Source: Glandiceps talaboti (lineage: Eukaryota; Hemichordata; Enteropneusta; Spengelidae). From it: a DNA stretch of 22,500 bases. Of the stretch, positions 1 to 22,500 are shown piece by piece. The first letter of the stretch is position 1, and every line of letters starts with the position of its first letter. The stretch lies in the NCBI RefSeq assembly GCF_964340395.1, contig NC_135565.1:5256642-5279141 (forward strand). Reading direction: 5' to 3'. A model generated the notes under the pieces. That model did not search any database. It was given only the letters and a program-made list of their open reading frames with translations, and had not been told where the DNA came from. Both the position numbers and the translations under genes were made by a program.

Positions 1-4849
<4,849 letters not shown>

Positions 4850-5044
4850 AATTCCTGTCTAGATTCGGTGTGATTTTTAAAAGAGAAGGAATTAATGCTG
4901 GTTTTTAAAAACAATCCGCATAATAGTGCGGTCGACGACTCACACCCAATCGTCAAACCTTTACCTCTGTGTTTTGGACCCAATTAATAGATTGGTTCTA
5001 ATGGTACGATGAACTGTCTCTGTGTGTAGTCTTTGGTCGGTCTG

Positions 5045-5107
5045 TGACCTTATTAAACAACAAATACTTGTTTACAGAGACTGACCGCTGGCGGCTCACT
5101 TCATATA
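5045..5107 (-). promoter_or_regulatory. Possible gene A promoter elements
   Basis: In gene sense, upstream of the ATG at 4849 there is a TATA-like TATATGA (5107-5101), then a forkhead-type TGTAAACA (5076-5069) and an AAGGTCA nuclear-receptor half-site (5051-5045). Such short motifs are common by chance. If the TATA-like motif were used, the 5' UTR would be roughly 220 nt. The rest of 4850-5173 shows nothing recognisable. Confidence 0.2.
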
Positions 5108-5225
5108 CCCACTCCAGCAGAAGGATTTCCCGAGTGATCACACGAAGTAACCGAAATATCCACTACATAGAGCTACGGAAGCGTATTAGTGCCAAGTTGT
5201 AAGGAAAAAAAATAAAATTTAAAAT

Positions 5226-5430
5226 CTCGTAATTACGAGATTTCAATTCTCGTAATTACGACTTTTCGATTCTCGTAATTACGACTTTTTTCTCGTAATT
5301 ACGAGTTTTCAATTCTCGTAATTACGACTTTTCGATTCTCGTAATTACGACTTTTCGATTCTCGTAATTACGACTTTTTGAATCTCGTAATTACAAGAAT
5401 CGTAAAGACATTTCGATTCTCGTAATTACG
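5226..5430. repeat. Left arm: nine copies of a CGTAATTACG palindrome unit
   Basis: The core CGTAATTAC occurs nine times, about every 20-23 bp, with linkers such as ATTTCAATT, TTTTCGATT and TTTTT. The last two copies are degraded. Each core contains the homeodomain-type sequence TAATTA. Confidence 0.92.
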
Positions 5431-5895
5431 TCGCAATTCTCCGGTAAGTTGATATCTAACTGGAAAAATCACACTGCCATTTTAAGTTCATGTTATAAGC
5501 AACAGCTGAGTTCTCAACAACACCCGATCATCGGGTAGTTAGTACATTTAAGGTGAACTGAACACTCTAATATAAGTCCAGTGAAATTACATAACACCTA
5601 TAGGTTAAAAAAGAAAGGGCAATGAAATAACGTGTTCACATATGTACACACAACAAGAAGTTAGTAGGTTCACTGCAATGTTTAAACAGGCAATCTGTCA
5701 ATGAACTTAGCCAAATAATAAACACAAAACAAGAATTCCAGAACAACAAGAATTCTTCATCAGCAAAGAATTTGTTCAAATAATGGGAGTCCAATATTAA
5801 ACATATAGATATTCTTCTGAATTTCGGACACAACTCCAACTTATATCCAATGATGAAGATGTAGGGAAACTGTCCAATACAAGACAGGATTACGA

Positions 5896-5929
5896 CTGAT
5901 GAAGGACCTAACGGCCGGTCCGAAACGTC
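5896..5929 (+). ncRNA. Hammerhead-ribozyme-like core (candidate)
   Basis: CTGATGA (5896-5902) is followed by a possible stem II, GGACC (5904-5908) with GGTCC (5917-5921), then GAAAC (5922-5926) and GTC (5927-5929). These are the conserved hammerhead boxes in order with a correctly placed hairpin. Weak points: one unpaired A after the first box, a two-base stem III without a loop, and poor pairing in stem I. Hammerhead motifs with short stem III are known in Penelope-like and related elements. It lies inside the foldback element. Confidence 0.3.
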
Positions 5930-6504
5930 TTAAAAGAAGGATCAATAAAGTTTCTATCTGGGGACGTCTCGCCAATGCCTTCCTACTAACACCCTGATAT
6001 ACCAGGGTCAATAACCTCGACAAACCGGTCACTTGGCTAACTGACCCTCGAACCAATATTATTATACCATACCAAATACATATATTCAAGTATTTATCAA
6101 CCGTGGAAAAGGTCTCCACACATTTTCAAACTTGATCGAACGACCTACGGTGCCACGTTGTTGAATTTTAAATTTCAAAACCGTATAAATCTGATTTACC
6201 TTAATGAAGAAAATTGTAAACTAAAGTTGTGAATTTTACCAAATATCAGATGGTAAATACTATTTTCTTCAATTTCAAATCCATTATTGATTCATTTTGC
6301 CGATATATAATGAAAGAATATTCTTCGCTGTTTTAATGCACTCGATTTTTTTTTAAAGAAACGAAAAACGCAATCAAATCATACAAACCGATTACCGTGT
6401 CAAACACTCTATAGTACATCTGCTTAGTACAACAAAATCATAAGATTCGTGTCTGAACAATTCAAAAATTGAAAAATAACAAACAATAAAAAATCATAAT
6501 TTCA

Positions 6505-6778
6505 TAATTACGAGAATCAAAAAGTCGTAATTACGAGAATCAAAAACTCGTAATTACGAGAATCGAAAAGTCGTAATTACGAGAATTAAAAAGTCGTAAT
6601 TACGAGAAAAAAGTCGTAATTACGAGAATCGAAAAGTCGTAATTACGAGAATTGAAAACTCGTAATTACGAGAAAAAAGTCGTAATTACGAGAATTGAAA
6701 ACTCGTAATTACGAGAAAAAAGTCGTAATTACGAGAAAAAAGTCGTAATTACGAGAATTGAAATCTCGTAATTACGAG
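6505..6778. repeat. Right arm: thirteen copies of the same unit, inverted
   Basis: Thirteen copies of (C)GTAATTACGAG separated by linkers that are the reverse complement of those in the left arm. The innermost copy is degraded (CATAATTACGAG). Confidence 0.92.
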
Positions 6779-6946
6779 ATTTTAAATTTTACTTTTTTCC
6801 TTACAACTTGGCACTAATACGCTTCCGTATAGAGCAGACAACAAAGTAATAATTTCTTCCTGTGGTCTCAGGCATAAATTAGTACTCACAGAATGTCGCA
6901 CAATCCAGATCAGACACGTGAGACACCAAGGATTGTAAATCACACT

Positions 6947-6948
<2 letters not shown>

Positions 6949-7010
<62 letters not shown>
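6949..7010. repeat. (GT)n microsatellite
   Basis: About 30 uninterrupted GT dinucleotides. Confidence 0.98.
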
Positions 7011-7012
<2 letters not shown>

Positions 7013-7584
7013 CGATTCTTCATTCTCGAAATTTAGAACGCTGATGAAGTGAACATATAATACTCTAAACGAAATGTGTCTCGCACTATGCCGGACTGTG
7101 TTTTTTACGACACAATGTGATTAGTATGTCTTGCATTGTCAAATAACCACAAACCTCTTTTGGGCAACAGTACAATCCCTTGAAGGAATGTGTATTCTCA
7201 CTTAAACCCACAAACACAGACGTCAACTTCAGAATCTTATACAAAACATAGGACTAAACAATTTTTTCTAACCATTTGAAATAAAATGAAAAGAAATTCT
7301 TCGTCTTCTTGACCTTCATGCATGTCTGTTTTCTTTCCCCAGTGATGTCTGTACATATTTCATCAAACTATCACAGAAGGGGTATTCTGACCGACATTTC
7401 GTTTGGTTTCGGATCGAAGCAATATTAATTTTAAAAAATATTTTTTAAAAAATGAAAGGACAAAATAGAATAAAATGAAACCCCGACCTACCTACCCTGT
7501 TCTATGAGGCCATGTTATCAGAAACACACAGGGGTTTTTTTTCGCCTTAATAATATTTTGATGTTTACTCCTAAGGATAGGTAT

Positions 7585-7730
7585 GGTTTGTAATGTAGCT
7601 GGGATTTGTAATAAAATTGCCAGCATTTGTTATAAATTGCCGATATTTGTGATAAACTGACATTTGTAATAAATTCTGTGAACGACAATTGTAATAGAAA
7701 TTACCTATTATTTGTAATAGATTTCATTGA
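7585..7730. repeat. Degenerate tandem repeat, TTTGTAATAAAT-like
   Basis: Six or seven loosely conserved units of about 17-26 bp, each built on TTTGTAATA or TTTGTTATA followed by AATTGCC or similar. Confidence 0.55.
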
Positions 7731-7807
7731 ACAACGTGTTCCGAGTATTGTACTAACACATGATATTATTAAAGGAGGTGCCTTCCTTCCACTGTAGCAA
7801 AATGGTT

Positions 7808-7960
7808 TATTCAAAATTTAGGTAAGTAGGTAGGTAGGAAGACAGGAAGGAAGGTATGTATGTATGTATGTATGTATGTATGTATGTATGTATGTATGTG
7901 TGTGTGTGTGTGTGTATGTATGTAAGTATGTATGTATGTATGTATGTATGTATGTACCCA
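7808..7960. repeat. (GGTA)/(GGAA)/(TATG)n microsatellite
   Basis: Short GTAG and GGAA tetranucleotides, then (TATG)n interrupted by (TG)n near 7898-7914. It abuts the 5' truncation point of the LINE relic. Confidence 0.95.
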
Positions 7961-7964
7961 TACA

Positions 7965-9533
<1,569 letters not shown>

Positions 9534-9647
9534 ATTTTCTGTCCAGTCGATTGTTTGTTTGTTTTTTGTTTTTGTTTTTTTGGGGGGGAGATAAACATTG
9601 TGATTTGTATTATGTTTATCATGAATCCTGAATAAATAACTGTTGAT

Positions 9648-9724
9648 ATGTATGTATGTGAGTGTGTGTATGTATGTATGTATGTATGTATGTATGTATG
9701 TATGTATAACGGCATGTATGTATG
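9648..9724. repeat. (TATG)n microsatellite
   Basis: TATG tetranucleotides with a short GTGTGTG interruption. It lies directly before the first 3'-end LINE copy. Confidence 0.95.
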
Positions 9725-9824
9725 TTTTCAAGACATTGTAAACATCAGTGTTTCTTTTGGTATACTTCCTTGCTAATGTCACTTCTTGTGTACACGGCTT
9801 AATAATAAATAATAATAAATAATA

Positions 9825-9827
<3 letters not shown>
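9725..9827 (+). mobile_element. Severely 5'-truncated LINE 3' end, copy 1
   Basis: Starts TTTTCAAGACATTGTAAAC and ends in an (AATAATA)-type tail. The 75-base body differs from 10153-10227 at about five positions by eye, so both are 3' ends of one LINE family. The TAA near the start corresponds to the ORF stop of copy 2, leaving essentially only 3' UTR here. Confidence 0.75.
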
Positions 9828-9855
<28 letters not shown>

Positions 9856-9880
9856 TGTATGTATGTATGTATGTATGTAT
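9828..9880. repeat. (ATGT)n microsatellite
   Basis: About 13 uninterrupted tetranucleotides joining the tail of LINE copy 1 to the start of copy 2. Confidence 0.96.
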
Positions 9881-10247
9881 GCCAATTGAAACTGGCCGTT
9901 ACAAGAATATTGAAATGAAACAGAGATTATGCACCTTGTGTAGCTCGAGTAATGGAGATGAATTTCACTGTGCATTACTGTGTAAAAATGAAAAACTTCA
10001 GAAGATAAGAGATTAATACTTGGACATTTTATTTAGTTTACAGTCGCAGTTACTTAAATTTGATAACCATTCTCTATTTAAGTACATTTTTTCATTTGTA
10101 GATGATACTCTAGCAAGTGTCACAGCTAAATATCTCAGTGATATACTTAATATTTTCAAGACATTGTAAACACCAGTGTTTCATTTGGTATATTTTCTTG
10201 CCAATGTCACTTCTTGTGTACACGGCTATGAATAAATAAATAAATAA

Positions 10248-10250
<3 letters not shown>
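9881..10250 (+). mobile_element. 5'-truncated LINE C-terminus and 3' UTR, copy 2
   Basis: Reads PIETGRYKNIEMKQRLCTLC, then SSSNGDEFHCALLCKNEKLQ and KIRD, an in-frame TAA (10014-10016), then YLDILFSLQSQLLKFDN on to TAA at 10167-10169, all in one frame. The GRY..I....R.C..C.....DE.H....C pattern is the C-terminal zinc-binding region found in many invertebrate LINE reverse transcriptases. A 3' UTR and an (AATA)n tail follow. A single premature stop and the truncation make it a pseudogene. Confidence 0.75.
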
Positions 10251-10278
<28 letters not shown>

Positions 10279-10375
10279 TGTATGTATGTATGTATGTATG
10301 TATGTATGTATGTATGTATGTATGTATGTATGTATGTATGTATGTATGTATGTATGTATGTATGTATGTATGTAT
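10247..10375. repeat. (TATG)n microsatellite
   Basis: About 32 uninterrupted TATG units directly after the (AATA)n tail of LINE copy 2. Confidence 0.98.
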
Positions 10376-10378
10376 ATT

Positions 10379-10621
10379 CAGGTGTTTACCTAATATGTCT
10401 TGCCTTTTAATACCTTGAAAAAGAATTCTTATTCGAAACGTCGGATTACATCTATTTATTCGGACTGTCTCACAAGTTCCACCAAGATTACGAACAATAT
10501 TAATTAGAGGGGTGTATATAGACATCGCCAATCTGTACATTACAGGGAGGGACAGGGCCTTCACCTGCAAACTTCGAGGAATACTATATCACCTCTGTTT
10601 TCCCATTATTGAGAGCAAACA

Positions 10622-10685
<64 letters not shown>

Positions 10686-11129
10686 CAGATTTATATATCG
10701 TCTTCTCACACAACACACATCAGTGCAGACAACACATGATACAGCTGTTTGTTGTTGCAACAATCACACAACAGAGAGTACAAATTGAAAAAAAAAACAG
10801 AGAAGACAGATGACACCATTTTCAGTTTTATAAACTCATTTATATTGCAAGAGCAAAACTACACCATGTAAATTAATAATTAGGGAAAAGTTAAATTATA
10901 AAATGGTCAATATCCTTTCTAACATGACTGATATAAAACTTGAATACACAGGGTTGAACATGACATTGAATTTACAACTATTTTAGATTTAAAGAAAATT
11001 TGTGTGAAAATACTCCTAAATATAGCATAAAACAAAAACAATGTTTTATTGAAATAGTTTGAAAGGAAAGAACTCAAAGATATTATTATTATACAAAACG
11101 CAAAATGTTATTTTTATAATATTGATCAT
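10379..11129. other. Intergenic stretch without a recognised gene
   Basis: 10379-10620 includes a CGAAACGTCGG motif at 10434-10444 preceded by a 4-bp hairpin, similar to the hammerhead-like site at 5896 but lacking the CTGATGA box. 10620-10683 is (AT)n. 10684-11129 is AT-rich, with no coding signal seen on either strand. Confidence 0.65.
10620..10683. repeat. (AT)n microsatellite
   Basis: About 30 AT dinucleotides with one small interruption near the start. Confidence 0.97.
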
Positions 11130-13571
11130 CTGAGTCAATCCCCTGAAATAATGTGTATTCTAAAGTGAAGGTACAAACTGAGTTAATCCCCTGAAATAAT
11201 GTGTATTAAAGTGAAGGTACAAACTGAGTCAATCCCATGAAGGCATGTGTATTCTAAAGTGAAGGTACAAACTGAGTCAATCCCCTGAAATAATGTGTAT
11301 TAAAGTGAAGGTACAAACTGAGTCAATCCCCTGAAATAATGTGTATTCTAAAGTGAAGGTACAAACTGAGTCAATCCCCTGAAGGAATGTGTATTCTAAA
11401 GTGAAGGTACAAACTGAGTCAATCCCATGAAGGAATGTGTTTTCTAAAGTGAAGGTAAAAACTGAGTCAATCCCCTGAAGGAATGTGTATTCTAAAGTGA
11501 AGGTACAAACTGAGTCAATCCCCTGAAATAATGTGTATTCTAAAGTGAAGGTACAAACTGAGTCAATCCCCTGAAATAATGTGTATTCTAAAGTGAAGGT
11601 ACAAACTGAGTCAATCCCCTGAAGGAATGTGTATTCTAAAGTGAAGGTACAAACTGAGTCAATCCCATGAAGGAATGTGTTTTCTAAAGTGAAGGTACAA
11701 ACTGAGTCAATCCCCTGAAGGAATGTGTATTCTAAAGTGAAGGTACAAACTGAGTCAATCCCATGAAGGAATGTGTATTCTAAAGTGAAGGTACAAACTG
11801 AGTCAATCCCATGAAGGCATGTGTATTCTAAAGTGAAGGTACAAACTGAGTCATTCCCATGAAGGCATGTGTATTCTAAAGTGAAGGTACAAACCGAGTC
11901 AATCCCAAGAAGGCATGTGTATTCTAAAGTGAAGGTACAAACTGAGTCAATCCCATGAAGGCATGTGTATTCTAAAGTGAAGGCACAAACTGAGTCAATC
12001 CCCTGAAGGAATGTGTATTCTAAAGTGAAGGTACAAACTGAGTCAATCCCCTGAAGGAATGTGTATTCTAAAGTGAAGGTACAAACTGAGTCAATCCCCT
12101 GAAGGAATGTGTATTCTAAAGTGAAGGTACAAACTGAGTCAATCCCATGAAGGCATGTGTATTCTAAAGTGAAGGTACAAACTGAGTCAATCCCATGAAG
12201 GCATGTGTATTCTAAAGTGAAGGTACAAACTGAGTCAATCCCCTGAAATAATGTGTATTCTAAAGTGAAGGTACAAACTGAGTCAATCCCCTGAAATAAT
12301 ATGTATTCTAAAGTGAAGGTACAAACTGAGTCAATCCCATGAAGGCATGTGTATTCTAAAGTGAACGTACAAACTGAGTCAATCCCCTGAAATAATGTGT
12401 ATTCTAAAGTGAAGGTACAAACTGACTCAATCCCCTGAAATAATGTGTATTAAAGTGAAGGTACAAACTGAGTCAATCCCCTGAAATAATGTGTATTCTA
12501 AAGTGAAGGTACAAACTGAGTCAATCCCCTGAAGGAATGTGTTTTCTAAAGTGAAGGTACAAACTGAGTCAATCCCCTGAAGGAATGTGTATTCTAAAGT
12601 GAAGGTACAAACTGAGTCAATCCCATGAAGGAATGTGTATTCTAAAGTGAAGGTACAAACTGAGTCAATCCCCTGAAGGAATGTGTATTCTAAAGTGAAG
12701 GTACAAACTGAGTCAATCCCATGAAGGAATGTGTATTCTAAAGTGAAGCTACAAACTGAGTCAATCCCATGAAGGCATGTGTATTCTAAAGTGAAGGTAC
12801 AAACTGAGTCAATCCCATGAAGGCATGTGTATTCTAAAGTGAAGGTACAAACTAAATCAATCCCATGAAGGCATGTGTATTCTAAAGTTAAGGTACAAAC
12901 TGAGTCAATCCCCTGAAGGCATGTGTATTCTAAAGTGAAGGTACAAACTGAGTCAATCCCCTGAAATAATATGTATTCTAAAGTGAAGGTACAAACTGAG
13001 TTAATCCCCAGAAATAATATGTATTCTAAAGTGAAGGTAGAAACTGAGTCAATCCCATGAAGGCATGTGTATTCTAAAGTGAAGGTACAAACTGAGTCAA
13101 TCCCATGAAGGCATATGTATTCTAAAGTGAAGGTACAAACTGAGTCAATCCCCTGAAATAATATGTATTCTAAAGTGAAGGTACAAACTGAGTTAATCCC
13201 CAGAAATAATATGTATTCTAAAGTGAAGGTAGAAACTGAGTCAATCCCATGAAGGCATGTGTATTCTAAAGTGAAGGTACAAACTGAGTCAATCCCATGA
13301 AGGCATGTGTATTCTAAAGTGAAGGTACAAACTGAGTCAATCCAATGAAGGCATATGTATTCTAAAGTGAAGGTACAAACTGAGTCAATCCCATGAAGGC
13401 ATATGTATTCTAAAGTGAAGGTACAAACTGAGTCAATCCCATGAAGGCATGTGTATTCTAAAGTGAAGGTACAAACTGAGTCAATCCCATGAAGGCATGT
13501 GTATTCTAAAGTGAAGGTACAAACTGAGTCAATCCCATGAAGGCATGTGTATTCTAAAGTGAAGGTACAAA
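11130..13571. repeat. 48-bp minisatellite array, 51 units
   Basis: Tandem units beginning CTGAGTCAATCCC and ending GAAGGTACAAA, 48 bp each. Three units lack two bases (ATTAAAG instead of ATTCTAAAG, near 11203, 11300 and 12447). The span of 2442 bp equals 51 x 48 minus 6, so the count closes exactly. Three main variants alternate: CCTGAAATAATG, CCTGAAGGAATG and CATGAAGGCATG. Higher-order repeats are visible: a 240-bp block (near 11321 and 11561) and a 192-bp block (near 12942 and 13134). Because 48 is a multiple of 3, long apparent ORFs arise (404 codons on the minus strand at 12427-13641, with a 16-residue repeat), which I do not regard as genes. Confidence 0.97.
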
Positions 13572-14074
13572 CATAGACACTAAAGTGCTGGAAATGAATA
13601 TTAAAATGATAACAACCAAGAGTATAAAAACACAACGACAACCAGTAACCTCTCCGGCCACCCCCTACTAAAGTAGAAACTGTAATAGTAATGAAAGGAA
13701 ATAAAAAATGAGAAAAAATTAATGTAAAAAGGACGAGCGACTACAATTAAATCTTAGTATTTTGGGTCATTGGGATATTTGTACAAACTGATTGGTAAAT
13801 ATTTCATGAATGGCTAAGCCGGTATAAAATTAGAATTTACACCACAATAGTTTAATTAAATTCAATATCACATTACCTACCCAAATAGGTTCAGCGCAAT
13901 TGTGTACAGAGAATGTAGATAATATAAAAGCTAAGTGCTACAAATTATCAAACAACATAAATTGCGTGACTTCAAAAAGTACATACCGCTCATAATTAGC
14001 AATGGTGTCAGTTGAGCTTAATTTGATATCAACAGTTGATTGTACTTCCATTGAATCTTAGCACGATCGGAACT
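13572..14074. other. Intergenic stretch between the minisatellite and gene B 3' end
   Basis: AT-rich sequence on the 3' side of gene B. No gene, repeat or RNA was recognised. Part of it may be gene B 3' flank. Confidence 0.6.
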
Positions 14075-14080
14075 TTTATT
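14075..14080 (-). terminator. Poly(A) signal AATAAA of gene B
   Basis: AATAAA on the minus strand, about 135 nt downstream of the gene B stop codon (14217-14215). It is the first canonical hexamer seen after the stop; the cleavage site is not determined. Confidence 0.5.
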
Positions 14081-14214
14081 TGTGATATTTTGATAATACC
14101 ACGATGCAGGTGACATGCAATACGCATCACACACTGTAAAGAGTAAAGTTTCTGTAGAGCAGACGACAGCTGACGCGACAACCTCGCTTTCAACCCCAAA
14201 CGTCACTTCCGGTT

Positions 14215-22500
<8,286 letters not shown>

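Larger units (their letters stand above)
5174..6829. mobile_element. Foldback DNA element with palindromic-repeat terminal arms
   Basis: The element starts TACGGAAGCGTATTAGTGCC and ends with its reverse complement. The outer roughly 90 bp of each end match with only one or two visible differences. A 6-bp direct repeat, TAGAGC, flanks it at 5168-5173 and 6830-6835, as expected for a target-site duplication. Both arms (about 5226-5430 and 6505-6778) are arrays of the 14-bp palindrome CTCGTAATTACGAG and close variants, in units of about 20-23 bp: 9 copies on the left and 13 on the right. The 1 kb interior (5440-6490) shows no convincing protein, so this is a non-autonomous element. I could not assign a superfamily; classes with 6-bp duplications are candidates. 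Confidence 0.85.
6836..7807. other. Intergenic stretch without a recognised gene
   Basis: Contains (GT)n at 6949-7010, a second weak hammerhead-like pair of boxes (CTGATGA at 7041-7047 and GAAA at 7071-7074), a lone minisatellite-like fragment at 7170-7198, and a degenerate tandem repeat of TTTGTAATAAA-like units at 7585-7730. No ORF looks coding. Confidence 0.7.

Noticed and set aside
5841-6119. 92-codon minus-strand ORF inside the foldback element
   Set aside because: No recognisable domain, and it overlaps the hammerhead-like boxes; chance open frame.
10226-10570. 114-codon minus-strand ORF ending in a THTYI repeat
   Set aside because: About half is (TATG)n; the rest shows no family resemblance I can support.
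12427-13641. 404-codon minus-strand ORF made of a 16-residue repeat (VCTFTLEYTCLHGIDS-like)
   Set aside because: It is a reading of the 48-bp minisatellite, whose length is a multiple of three. The frame ends where a 46-bp unit occurs and the array continues unchanged beyond it. There is no start context, signal peptide or codon pattern favouring coding.

Overview
The window is metazoan nuclear DNA, most likely from an aquatic invertebrate; I cannot name the phylum. The evidence is spliced genes with GT-AG introns, cytochrome P450 exons of the animal CYP4 family, several classes of LINE retrotransposon, foldback DNA elements and very dense microsatellites. There is no sign of bacterial organisation. 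I found no tRNA, rRNA or CRISPR.

Two CYP4-family P450 genes lie head to tail on the minus strand, and both run off the window. The downstream copy (gene A) begins at 4849 and contributes its first five exons (4640-4849, 3049-3199, 1655-1827, 1068-1204, 1-227). The upstream copy (gene B) enters from the right edge and contributes its last five exons (22368-22500, 15879-16075, 15595-15728, 14730-14877, 14215-14398) with a stop codon. All splice phases agree. The exon type seen in both genes (1-101 and 22400-22500) differs at only 3 of 101 positions, all synonymous. The two partial genes together outline one complete CYP4 protein of about 530 residues: membrane anchor, I helix, ExxR, PERF and haem-cysteine loop.

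Gene B's intron between 16076 and 22367 holds an apparently intact LINE of about 5.9 kb in the same orientation. It looks like the L1/Tx1 group: ORF1 has a zinc knuckle, and ORF2 has an AP endonuclease, a reverse transcriptase and a CCHC finger. It is bounded on both sides by the same (CAT)n repeat, which suggests insertion into a trinucleotide microsatellite.

The 9.4 kb between the two genes (4850-14214) has no ordinary gene. It contains: a 1.66 kb foldback element whose arms are arrays of a 14-bp palindrome (5174-6829); a decayed LINE with a restriction-like endonuclease (7965-9533); two 3' ends of another LINE family, each followed by a (TATG)n tract (9725-10375); and a 2442-bp array of 51 units of a 48-bp minisatellite (11130-13571), nearly every unit carrying a consensus AP-1 (TGAGTCA) heptamer. 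Most P450 introns are also filled with long microsatellites, and a foldback MITE sits 21 bp from a splice donor of gene B.

All calls were made by reading the sequence. No homology search, folding or alignment program was run.
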